A stretch of 64,000 nt of DNA from Acestrorhynchus altus (Eukaryota; Chordata; Actinopteri; Characiformes; Acestrorhynchidae), in assembly GCA_034509495.1 (NCBI GenBank), contig CM067506.1:16048528-16112527 (forward strand), given 5' to 3'. The position numbers and the translations under genes are program-made. The notes beneath the pieces were generated by a model. That model was not told the origin of the DNA and made no database searches. It saw only the letters and a list, made by a program, of their open reading frames with translations. This document shows, in pieces, positions 37,301 to 49,190 of the stretch (its first letter is position 1; the number at the start of each line of letters is the position of its first letter).

Positions 37301-40300
37301 TGTGCCTGTTTCTCCATCCTCCCTGTTCTGTGCTTAGATACGGCAGGAAGAGGACCAGGATGGGGGTCCGGAAGGATGGTTTAAAGTCTGGGATGGTCTG
37401 TTTTTCTTGTAGACAATGCTGATGGTTTGGTCTTTTCAAGATGAAGTATGTTCTACTGGTTAGGACAGTGTTAAGGTGGTGGGTGGGCAGCTAGTCCACT
37501 ATAAATTTGATCATTTTTCAACAGAGCCACTGATATATACTTTTTGACAGCATAGCCTTCCATTTTTTCCCTATGAAAAGTTATGGAAATTGATTTCCAT
37601 TTCACGAGAATTGTTTCTAGGGAGTCTCCATATCAAATCTACAAGTCCAGACAGTGCTGCACTTGTAATAGTAAGGCAATGCTGACTATAGTTTGATGAC
37701 TTTGGAGCTCAAGAATCAGAAAGGTATTTAGGAAATACCTTTTACCTGAAGGAGTTTTGCCTGAACATGGAAGACATCGGCTCCTTTTTAGGGAGGGTGG
37801 GGATGTTACCACAGAGACTAGATTGGGCTGTATTTGCCACCATGAGGCAAGTTGTCTTTCATTATGTACGGCTTGACATCAATTAGGTTCATCATGGTCT
37901 TAGCCCACCTAAAGCCATGCAGGAATTTTACTTAAAGTCTGAAGTTTTTATTTAGAAACAAGCTACCTTTTTGTTTGCCTTTGGACTAAAAAGCAAAATA
38001 TGGTGAGCTCAGGTAAGAAAATGAGGAAGATGCAAAGGTGAAATCAGCACACACACACTCACACTCACACTCTCAGTCACAGGAAGTCTGAGCATGTAAG
38101 CTCATCAGCCATGCAAACCATGGCCTATGTGACAGGGATTAAAGTAGACAAAGCTGCTGCTGCAGTGGACACAAATGTGTGGGAGCAGTTTGGGCTGTTT
38201 CATACGGACACTGTCCTGGCTTTATCTGTGCTCAGACCCCTCACATACATATCATACAAGCTCCATTTTCTCCATGTGTGCCTCCAGTGCCGTGGTAGAG
38301 TGTCTTTGTGTTCCTGATTTAAATTCAGTTTCAATAAGCTGCTTGTTTCAAAAGGTTTGACTGGTATGTTATTCATATCAGCAATATTGTCAGAATAATT
38401 GTAAAATGATCTTTTTTATATAATTAGAAAACCTACTGAAAAATGACGATCCAGGAAACATTATTATATGCATTATTATGAAGTGCATTATTGTCCCTCC
38501 TTTAACACAGCAGGCCATGTTTATATTGTATGAACATTTTAATGATAACGGCCCAACAGCGTTTGGAATAGCATCTCTGTAGGTGAACGTACACTTAAAA
38601 AATATTTGCACCCAGAAAGAATGAACTGACTGCAATGCACAACTGCAATGGTGTCGTGCCAGACTGTCAAGGAGTCACTGAGAATGGCATCTTCAATGAC
38701 GAGTCCTGCTTTAATCTTTGTGGAGACAACAAACAAATCTGTGTGTAGAGGTAGCATAGTCAGCACAAAGATCAATGATTTGTAATTGTATCACCCATCC
38801 AGAAGGCCTGGTCTCATGGTGTGGGTGCAATTTTGTACAATGCCAGATCACATTTGATCTTAATTACAGGCGCTTCGACATCCCAACATTTATGTTAATG
38901 AGGTCCTACAACCAGTACCTGTCCAGTGTGTGTCCAGCATGTATGCATGCTGCTGCCATCTCAAGAGCGTGCTTTGAAGACAGATATTTTGCCATGACCA
39001 GTTCGCTAGACCTATCCCTGGTTGAAAATGTGTGGGATGTTGCTGGATGTGCTATCAACACTCAACCCCACCGCAAAATCTGCAGGAACTGAGGGAGAAT
39101 ATTACAGCTACATCAGATGGATTATCATAGGGCACCATTAGGAACCTTTACAACTCCATGCTTAGATGTCTGGCATGTTACATTGTACCTGACGCCATAC
39201 TTTGAGACACTGCTTCTGTATGTGTAGCTCAATAAACATTGCCCATGTACATCTGCCTATAACCTATCCTACCTGGTAACCTATGTCTTCTGAAAAGCAA
39301 TGCACGCCAACACATTTTTCTACGTGTAACTATTTGTGGATATATGTATGTTTTGGGTTTTTTTGTATGTTTTGATGTGATGATTTGGAAAATAACACAT
39401 TTAATGAGTAATGTTCAGCACTAGGCATTATTGGTTGTATCTGTTGAAAATGTTTCATTATTCAGTTGGTTTATATTCTGCTCTAAAAGTTTGGGTTAAT
39501 CCACAAATACACAGCACACATGTCAGAGACTGAAGTCTGTTGAGCTGGTTGATCGATGGGATTCTTCCCACAGGCCTGCTGTTGTGAAGAGGAAGAGTCT
39601 GAAATTGTTGACCTTTCCTTTAATGCTGCACTGGGCTGTTTTGAACAGGCAGTCAGGGTTTCTATTCATTAGAGAAAAGTCAGGAAGTAGCTTTTTTTCT
39701 TCTTTTTTTTTCTCTTCGGTTTCAGAAATGTGCCATTCTCTCTCAGAATATGAATGACTACAGTATCGAATGTAGTTTACTGTACAAGCCACGCTACACT
39801 GTGTGCTCTATATGGATCAGACTCCTTGCGAATATTCACAGTTCTTCAGAACATTGCATTGCGATGATGCATGACCTTTTGTCTTTGCTCTGAGTGTACG
39901 TGGGTTGTTTTGAGTCACAGAGCACTCACTGACAAATTGCAGAAATAAATCAACTCTCTCCAGCATTTAGCTGTGAAATTCGCAGACACCCCTCACATTG
40001 CCTCATGGAAACCAGATTATTCTGGTCTGTTCTTGAACTCTTGTGTACTTCAGCTTTAAAAGCTAAAAAAAGCCCCACAAAATAGCTTGAAAAAGCCTTT
40101 CATTAGGATTTGCATCACTGCAATTAAAATGCTTACATTTATTATAAAGACAGGCATTCAGTGTTGGTTGTGTGTTACCTTCAGCCCCACAAACGAAAGG
40201 AACACACAGAGCATGGCTGCACATCTGTGAGGTTTTGAAATAAGAGGCGCAGATGAACATACAGTATATGGACGAGCTGATCTGAGCACCAAGCCTCACA

Positions 40301-41879
40301 GTCTATTCTAACTGTGGAATGAAATTCAGACTCTCTTCAGAAAGCACCCCCTTTAACTGCCGCTGTTCATAGTACCAAGAGAGACATAATTTGCTTGAAC
40401 TTCCTGTCCCAATCGGAGCACATTTGTCATGTTTTGGACTTGGCCATTGTTGAACTTATGATATACAATTTCCCGTGCTCAGTTTATGGTTGTTGAGAAG
40501 CCACTGACTAATTCGGATTCTGATACCAGTGTTGGCTCAGCTTGCGAGAGGAAATACAACAAAAGGCATCGTTCTGTTTTATCAAAGGCCAAGAAAACTA
40601 AACAAAGAAAAATCTCTGATTTACAATAATCTTCATGATTTATGTGGAATTTTTTTTGGCAATGTTTGGTGTGGATTTATCAGTAAGATGCAAAAGCTCA
40701 CAATCGCATATGTTAACAACCTAATTCAAAAGAATTAAGGTCTTATTTTCTGAAAACCTGTGCAAAGGTTTTTATAAAGACAAGTCAATCAAGTATCAGT
40801 GCCAATCTGGATGTTTCTTTATTGACAGTCAACCCGTACATTTACAAAACTATGCTATTGTTTTCTGTTATGAATCTGTATTGTGTATGAAACTGTAAGC
40901 ATATAAATGCTACATTATTCAAATATTCAATGACAGGCTTAATAGTTTATTTTTAGGTATCGAACACCCACAATCCCTTGTTGAGCACAGTTTGTGATTA
41001 TGTGATGATTATTTAAACAGAAACAGTGTTTGTTGTGCTAGGAATTCAGTTTTAGGCTCTGTCCCTTTGCTTCCCTAGTTTGGCTTTCATGAGTCTTACT
41101 GGTATAAATAAACCAGTACTTGAGGTGAAATCAGCGCTTGATTTGGTTAAGGTCTGGTGATTGGTCTTAGTCAATCTAAAACCATCTGCTTTCTTTCCCC
41201 AATTAAGTAATTTGTTGTGTTGTGTTTTTGGTCATTGTCCTGTTTCTTGATGACGTCCCTCCTGTTTCAGTTGGATTCATTTCTCTGTACCTTGGTTTCT
41301 GATTTCATTCTGCTGCTACCAAAAAGAAAAGATTTCAATTTATGAGGACAATGAGATTCATGTTTATAAGTGCACACTATAAATCTGATGTAGACTTTCT
41401 GTTTGGACTTTTCTCAGGAAAATTCTTAAGAAGATATCTGTGAATGAGATCCAACTATTGTTCAAATACTTTCTGAGAGGCTTACATTCTGATCTGTCAT
41501 TTGATTGGTCTTGGATTTTGGAACCCAAATGCCTTCAGTATATTAGAAAAAAACAGAATCTCTGACCTTAATGTTCAGTGAATACATTTGAAAAATTGGA
41601 CTTTTATAATTGGCTTTAGTTCAAAAAAGAAAATCATCTATATCCCCAACCCCATTCAGAGGCACAGTTGCTGGAGGCCCCTAGAATGTGTCTTTCCTCA
41701 CCACATTGCCTTGAAATGCAGTGACCCTGCAGCCACAGCACATGCATTACAGGGCAGGGCCTGCCGTTCTGCACAACCAACATGACAATCTGTCATTGAC
41801 ACTAAAACCAGTGCAAACAAAGGGGGAGATACCAAGGGAACGGAGAGAGCGCAAAGCAGCCAGACCCCCTCTCTGCTCA

Positions 41880-41921
<42 letters not shown>

Positions 41922-42804
41922 CAAGCTTATTAATGTAAATGTACACGTGCTCACAAGGTTTGTTGTCATGACAGCTGCGTTCCCATTTCCCAACCAAGGC
42001 TTACCTGATCATACATATGGTACAATAACATTTCACACACTAATAATGAATTGGCTTGTGTTGTGCGGAGCCTCACATGGTTTTTAGGTACAGTGTTTTC
42101 CCCCTCAGCCATGAGGGGAGAGAGGGAGAGAGAATGGAGGGGATTATAAAAGCCCGGCTTTGACAGGCTTTGATTTGGCTGGGGGATGGGGGATGCTGGG
42201 GGTTAGTGCCTTCTTCCGAATCCAATTTAAAACCCGTCCAGACATCTAATAGGGGGCAGAATCAGATGGGCAAATGTGCGTGTGTGCTCAAAAAATGGAG
42301 GGTGATTCAGATTAATTAGTCTCATTGTTGGCAGCTTTTGTTTTTCTCATTTGCTGTAATACGGTTGCTGGAATTGGTTGTCATAGAGATGCTGAGACGG
42401 ACAGCGGGATATTGGAGGTAGCCCTGCAGAAGTGACAGAAAAAGCCAGTGCTTATGTTGGGTCAGTTCTGAGAGCATATTATCACTTTAAGGGGATTGAC
42501 CCCCTAACTGCAACGTATCTTATTCCTATATAAGGATGAAAAGGCTCTGGCCTTTTAAAATGGTACATTCAATTATTTGCAGATATATATCAAATATGCA
42601 ATTATTAAAGTATCACTAGGAGGATTTATTGGATTTACGAAAAATGTGATTAATGAATGTATTAATTTGGTTCAATAAAATCATGCTTTCTTGTTCTGCA
42701 GGAAATGCTGATGAAGCAGCAAGATCGCGTCGATAATCGAGTGCAGGATATAGAAGAGCAACTGTACAAGCTTGAATCAGACAAGCGGCAGGTGGAGGTA
42801 AAAA

Positions 42805-42870
<66 letters not shown>

Positions 42871-45800
42871 ATGACTTTCCATCTAACTCTGACTCTTGTG
42901 CTAAATTTATCTCATGGGAAGGGAATATATGTGTAATATATATCTCTCATTACTCGCGTTTCCATTAAAAATGTTCTACCATTTCTACTTTAATGAGCAA
43001 CTGTATTGATCAAAGATCTACTTAGTCAATCAAGTTCACATGAAGGAGAAATACTTCTTGTGACTCTTACTTTTTCATTTTTATAATTTTTTTTAATATT
43101 TGAATATTATAGGAGGCTTTTATTTGTATTCTACACATGCAGCACCCAGATAAATGGGTTTAAACAGTTGCCTTGGTGCCTGAGACTGTATGCATGTGTA
43201 TATATAGACAACTTGGGGGAAGAAATTCCAAAGGACAAGTTGCTGATGGGGCCAACTCTAACCTCATTGGATTTTTGTCACTGTATAAAGTAAAGAATTT
43301 ATACTTTGCATACTTTGACCTCTTTAAACATTTTGTCCAGTAGACCACCATAAAGAGACAAAATTCAGTATTAGTAATTAATGCTAGTATTAGCATTACA
43401 TACCAGCTACAGTAATCAGACTGGTGAGTGATTTTTTTTTTTTAAAGCAGCCACACATTTACATGAACATCTGATTCGTCCATTTGCATTTATATATTTT
43501 TTTTATAATTATCGTTTTAGCAACATCAGTAGTAACATAATTAGTTCTTTTATTAATTATGTAATATGACAAAGGTAACGATGAATCTCTGCTAAGACCA
43601 TACATTATTTTAAACGGTTATTAAAGAATTTATTTGTTATTTTGAAGTTATATGTTAAAACTATGTGGTTTCCACTATTTGGGATTTTATTTTGGCATTA
43701 AAACAAACAAACAAAAACTGGCTGTTGTTCCAGTTCATTTACTCTGTAGCTTATGAATCTCCTTACAGTAAATGAATGCTGGGGGATTTGTCCTTGTTTT
43801 GAAGAATTTTGTGAAAGAAAAAGAAAATCTAATACAAAGTACTACTGCATCAAGGAGAGGTTTGGTCAAATTCTGTTGTTTTCTGGACTTAGGCAAAGCC
43901 TTTGAACCATCAAAGCTTTGTTCGTTTGCCAGCCTAACAAATACTTTTTGTTGCTATCAAAAGCGCATCGTTGTTTGTAGCAAATTAAATGCAGTGTGCT
44001 TTTGCTCATGAAAATAGTCATTTAATTGCTTTTCTCCTTTTGCATTAAACGAGTGAGATTAAGAGTGTAGGCCTAGTCTATTCTTAATTTATTTTGAATA
44101 TAAGTGTTCAGAGCCTGTGAGCATAGCATGGCACTGTGGGTGTATGTAAAACCATTTGACTGTTTTCCCAGCAACAGATTAAGCTCAGTCTTGGCAGAAC
44201 AAGTTTTGACACCTTTGTGTAGCACATTTTGTGCATTTTTTTTTTTCTTTTTGTTGGGTGTACTGTACATGTGTGCTGTGATTTCATCATTGTGCGTGTG
44301 TGTGTGTGTGCGTACGCACAGGAAAAGGTGCAGCAGCTGAAGGAGGAGGTGCGCATGCAGTACCAGAAGATGCAGCAATTCTTGGAAGAGGACCTAGGAA
44401 AGACTCTGGAGGTGCTTGAAAAGGCACGCTCCAAGTTCTGCCAAGAAAACTCCAGCCAGGTCCTGCAGCTCAATGAACGGCACCAGGAGGCCAAAAAACT
44501 GCTGGGCTCCATTCAGATGGTGTTTGACAAGGCTGATGATATCAACTTCATGAAGGTGAGACGTCCTTTCTTTTCCCCTCACCCACCCCCGCACCTTTTT
44601 TTTTTCCTGTCCTTCTCCTTTCTCTCACTCACTCTGCCTTGAACTGTAAATCTCACCCACACACATCAGCACCCACACACTCACATTCTCTTGCATAAAT
44701 ACACAGTGTGAATGTGGCCATACCTGTGAGAAATACTTCAGTGCAGCGTGTGTTTGTCACAAGATCTGAGCCTCCAAATTTTGTTTCCTCACTCATGGAC
44801 AAAGAGGCAGTCATGCAACAGCTTGTAGACTACTTGTCCTCTAAGTGCCTCTTCCTTCTCCCTTTCTCTTCCAGAACACGAAATCTGTGAAAATAATCAT
44901 GGATAGGTAAGTTATTACCTGAGTAATAACATTTAGAAAATGCCAAGAGGTATATTCATGGTCAAATGTAATTGGATATTGCACAATGTCAGATGATCTT
45001 TTTTTTTTTCTTTCTTTTCACAGATCTCAGACATGTATAGGCAATGCACTACCTCCTTACAAAGCAGGTCACCTTAACTCCAAAATCTTTCTCTCTGAGA
45101 GTTCCAAAAAGGAAAAGAGCCTACGGAAAATACTGGAAGGTACATCATGCCTGGAAATCAGCTTTATACAGAATACTTTGATCTTGTAATAGATTTTTCA
45201 GTGCTCTACCCACAAATGCACTCTTTCATAGCAGCAGTATGTGAGGTTGGATAAGTCGTACAGGAAAAAGCAATTTGTGCTAACGAGACATTGTGATGCA
45301 CAGCCCAAGGTCTGTCAGAATTACAAACTTTAGAGGGAATTATTCATATTCAGGGATGCACTGGCCATTGGGAAAACCAGGACAAATTCTAGTGGGCCTC
45401 TACAGGTCTGGCCCACTCCTCCAGTTTAAAAGACAACCCCCCCCACCCCCCACGAACAAAACGAAACCGATCAAAATAGACCAGGGTTGAAATCCAGCCC
45501 TGTTCATATCAAACTGTATTTAAAAGGTCACACAGTGGAGATAGATTATGTCCTTTGTGTAATCTCCTTACAGCTACAGCCAGCTGAATATTGTTTTTCA
45601 TTGGGAAAGATTTCTACTTCTATCAGCCACTGTCAACTAAGAGCACAACTTGACATAGATTCACTTGAAAAGCTTGAGGCAACAAATTGCTGTGCTACCT
45701 TTTACCATGAAATTAGTATTTATGTAGGACAAAGAGAATGTTGTCAGTAAATGATTTAAAGTAAATTCTGCCGTGCTACAATAGCTAGTGTTACAAATCA

Positions 45801-47512
45801 CTGCATTAATTTAGTAGCAAGCAGCACTAAAATAGCTGAAGGCACAGGGCATCTTAGCTTACCGCTCCAGTGTGATTCTCACTCGACCCTTTAAAAAACA
45901 TCTATGTGCTTTTGGGAAACCCAAGCCGGGATAAACCCAGGTTTATCCATAATAGTCTTAATAAAACATGAAATTCAGCCAACACGCCTGAAATTGGATC
46001 TTTCAGTTTCATACCGAATAATTGTAACATGAAATAAAAACAACTCCAGATTTAATTTTATTTATTTTTATATTTTTTTACAAAAAATGCTGTAGTATTA
46101 AAAAGATTTTATTCTGCTTTTGTTGGAGTAACTGTCTCTACTGTCCAGGGAAGGCTTTGTACTTGTTTCTGGAGCATTGCTGTGAGGATTGCATTCTGTA
46201 AAAAGAGTGTTACTCCTTACAAGAGTATTAAGAGGTCAGGATGTTTGATGATTACCACCCCACCTTATCCCCAACTCCCCACCTCATCCCAAACATATTG
46301 GATGAAGAATCATCATTCCACAGAACAGCTAAATGCTAGGGAGCTTATAGCCCTCTTGCCCATAACTGGCATCAGGCCTGGTTCCAATAGATTCATGTTT
46401 ATCTTTTCCTGAGAGTCCTATTCTATTGGCAGTGCTTTTCTATGAGGACAAGCTGTTTGTGCGTTTGCACATCTGTGTCATTTATTGGTGCAACTTAAGT
46501 AGCTAATTGCATTCATTAGAAGGGTGTCCACAACATTTGGGTATATAGTGTGTGTGTGTATTGTAATCCTCCCATCATCAGCTTTATTACATTTTACAAG
46601 TGTTTTGATTTGCAGTTTCATCAAAGCTGTGTGAGTTCTAACTGTTTTGCAGCTCAACCAGAATTTCAGACCTTCCAATTGAACTGCAGGAGTCTTATGT
46701 TATGCAACAGAAGTGAGGTTTTGCCATTTGAAGTCAACCAAAGCATGTCCAGGGTTGCAGCAGTGCCCATGAAAGAGTGCATTTGTGAACAGAACATGGA
46801 TAGGCCATGGCTTTACTCTCATCTTGCCTCTGTCTTGTCTGTGTTCCCCTGTCCAGCACCCTTCTCTGCTCCTGCACACTTCCTCCAGAGCATTCCCGTC
46901 TACCCCTGTGGTGTGAACAGCTCAGCACCTGAAAAACGCAAGCACTCGACTGCCTTCCCAGAAAGCAGCAGCAACTTCCTGGATTCATCCTCCTCCTCTT
47001 CCTCCTCCTCCTCTGGCCCTGTAAGCAAGCAGCAGTTTCTTGGTCCCAGTTCCAGCTCTGCTGATGGTCCGTCCTCGCAGGCACCCACCATGGCCCCCTG
47101 CAGCTCAGCCCAGCACATCGTGGGCCTTGGCGGCAACAGTAGCAGCGCTCAGCCTCCCCACCATTCCGGTTCTGTCTTCACTCCTTCTCACTACCCCAAC
47201 GCCAGCTCCTCTCAGCAGACCGTGCTGCCACAGTATGGAAGCCGCAAGATCCTGATGTGCACAATGGACAACTGCTACTGCTCCAGTGTGCCGTCCGTGT
47301 CAAGTCACCGTGGCCACACCCCCTACACACGCTCTGGCTCTTTCCCCTGGACACAGGAATACTCACATTCTCTGCCCCCGGCACCCTCCATGGCCCAGCC
47401 CCTGCAGAGTCTGTCAGTGCGTGACTGGATTGACGCCTCGCAGAGCCACAGGCATGCCGAATTCTACGGCCTGTACAGCCAGTCTTCTACCAAACACTAC
47501 GTTGCCAGTTAA
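34372..47512 (+). CDS. trim8: TRIM8 E3 ubiquitin ligase, complete, 6 coding exons, 568 aa
   Basis: RING/B-box/coiled-coil ubiquitin ligase acting in SOCS1/STAT3, TAK1-NF-kB and p53 pathways. Exons: 34372-34944, 42702-42797, 44322-44555, 44875-44906, 45024-45139, 46857-47512; 1707 nt, all in phase. C3HC4 RING with Cys15, 18, 30, His32, Cys35, 38, 52, 55; two B-boxes (about 92-132 and 140-182); coiled coil encoded by exons 2-3 (MLMKQQDRV, KLESDKRQVEEKVQQLKEEV); basic EKRKHSTAF (376-384), a likely nuclear localisation signal; conserved C-terminus GSRKILMCTMDNCYCSSV and STKHYVAS. No SPRY domain, as in the family. It is 17 aa longer than human (551), partly from a Ser10 tract (394-403). The start at MAENWKN matches orthologues; an in-frame ATG at 34351 would add 7 aa. 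Intron 1 is 7.8 kb. Intron 2 is framed by complementary AC and GT tracts. Confidence 0.99.
38620..39200 (+). pseudogene. Tc1/mariner transposase remnant
   Basis: Broken reading frames follow the Tc1-type order: FNDESCFNLCGD near 38690 (family: F-DES-F), VWVQF region near 38820, YVNEVLQPVPVQ near 38890, SLDLSLVENVWDV near 39010 (family: SPDLSPIE-VWD), and LQELRENI near 39080. Frameshifts and stops throughout; no activity possible. Confidence 0.75.
41882..41918. repeat. (TC)n microsatellite, trim8 intron 1
   Basis: About 18 TC units. Confidence 0.96.
42377..42390 (+). promoter_or_regulatory. RFX X-box-like motif, trim8 intron 1
   Basis: GTTGTCATAGAGAT, near the RFX consensus GTNRCCATRGNAAC, in a non-repetitive 400 bp stretch 320 bp before exon 2. 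Motif match by eye. Confidence 0.3.
42806..42869 (+). repeat. (AC)32 starting at +9 of trim8 intron 2
   Basis: Uninterrupted AC repeat beginning nine bases into the intron, right after donor GAG|GTAAAAAG. Confidence 0.99.
44291..44313 (+). repeat. GT tract ending 8 nt before trim8 exon 3
   Basis: TGTGC(GT)n ending at 44313; the acceptor is CGTACGCACAG|GAAAAG with no polypyrimidine tract. Confidence 0.97.
46096..46550. mobile_element. Tc1/mariner-type MITE, copy 3 (most complete right end), trim8 intron 5
   Basis: ATTCTGCTTTTGTTGGAGTA and CTGTCTCTACTGTCCAGGG, later GAGAGTCCTATTCTATTGGC, ending GGGTGTCCACAACATTTGGG/TATATAGTG. The reverse of the right end matches the left end of copy 2, giving the inverted terminal repeats. 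Confidence 0.85.
46985..47014 (+). repeat. in-frame serine-codon tract in trim8 exon 6
   Basis: Ten consecutive Ser codons (TCA/TCC/TCT), residues 394-403. Human TRIM8 has only a short Ser run here. Confidence 0.95.
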
Positions 47513-49190
47513 CCTTCCACCAGTATCAGGAGCGCATTTTGGATTCCTCTCAGTTTCCTTCCCCGTTTCTTTTACTCCATGACTCCTAGTTTCTCTCTGT
47601 TGTTTATTGTTTTTCAGACGGAAGTAAGGAATACAGTACATCACAAAAATTCTGGCACTTTGTCTTCTTTTATATTAGCTGACGCAAGTCATGACACCCA
47701 CACAACTATGTATCTCATTATCTTCCATCTTAAGTCTCGTAAAGCTTCTGAAATCCCTGCCTGCCCCTGCGTAGAGCTTTTTTCTTAAAGGGAATTTTTC
47801 TGAAGAACTGATGCGGTTGTGCTTTTAAAATTACAAACAGATCTTGGATAATTGCAGATGCTGCTGACCCAAAGCAGATAATGTTAGCCTGTAAATGGGG
47901 CCAGTTTGGTGCGCTTTCCCCACCCCCTCTTCCTGCCTTTAGGGTATCTGGGGTGGAGGAAGCCTCTTTTTTTCTCATCATAAATTCAATCTGTTGTTCA
48001 CTGTTTAACTGTGGGGAAAGCACATCTCATTTACTGTGTTTACATGGTTTTCAAGCTCCTTTTTATTTTTAATTAACATGGTTGGTTGGTTAGTGAAGAA
48101 AGAGAAAAGAGAAATTAAAAAAAAGAAGATAAGGGACACATTCATAACATGGCTGGTTGCTCTATAGGCCCAAACTACATGTAACTTCATGCAGAGGGGC
48201 ACTGAGCTGGGATTGACCTCACCTATAAGGTAAAAAGATCTCTTGATGTTTACAATTGCATATTCATATTTTTATGATTTGACAAGAGGTGGAGAAAAGG
48301 TTTTGTCTTAATTCTGTTCAGGAAGGAAAACCCTGAAGGAACTGAACAGCGTAGTCTGAAGCTCAAATACAGGTTCTAATCCTGGAAGGTTCTTCAAACA
48401 CCACTTTCAGAAAGCGCAAGCCTTTTGTACACTTCTCTAGACTTCTTTTTCCAGCTATTGCACCTGAAATATTCTTTACTGGATTATGCTTCCTGTTGGG
48501 TATGGTTACTTCCTGCATCATAGCACACGTACGGCATGTTCAGGAGGATCAGCAACTGCACTTTCACTTTTTTTGATTACACGATTACGTCTCCCGCATT
48601 GAAAACTTGTGAGCTCCAGTAGAGCCTGTGGGTCTGTGTGGTCCCTGTGTGGTGCTGATTGTCAGGAACATGCTGGAAATCTCTTCACTTCCTGTTTTTG
48701 ACTCTTGGAGCAGTCCCACAAGCCTTTTCATGCACCCAGAACTCCAAGAGGCTAAACTGGGGCTGCATAAAAAATGGCTGTTGACATTCCCCCCCCACAA
48801 ACACACACATGTATTTTATACAAGAGGACAACATGGACTGCTAAACTTCTGAGATTCAACTCATTGTGCTTCGAAAGAGTATTAAATGTTGGTTGAGAAA
48901 TGTATACAGTACAATCTTTTTGTACATATTTTGTGCAACACAAAAATTCTGGCTCTAATCTAAAAAGAAAAAAATAAACAGCAATTACAGGAGCCAGATC
49001 TGTGTGGTATTTATGAGCCTGACTTCTTTCTCAACACCAGGATATGACATAACACATTTTGAGCACATATGTAATTACTGGATTCATTTTTATACTCTGA
49101 GGATTTGAAACATTTTTAGGTATCACCATCTAAGCTCCTTATATTTATCTATATTGTTTTAACTGAATAAAGCTGCATACTGCAAATCGG
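47513..49190 (+). other. trim8 3'UTR with two poly(A) signals
   Basis: Follows the TAA at 47510-47512. AATAAA occurs at 48973-48978 and, followed by GCTGCATACTGC, at 49166-49171. Either could end the transcript, giving a 3'UTR of about 1.5-1.7 kb. Confidence 0.6.

Larger units (their letters stand above)
34945..42701 (+). other. trim8 intron 1 content
   Basis: 7.8 kb. Contains a decayed Tc1-type transposase (about 38620-39200), a non-repetitive GC-balanced stretch at 36770-37200 with an AP-1-like GTGACTCAG near 37070, a (TC)n tract at 41882-41918, and an enhancer-like stretch at 42060-42480 with an RFX-like motif. No other exon is recognised. Confidence 0.5.
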
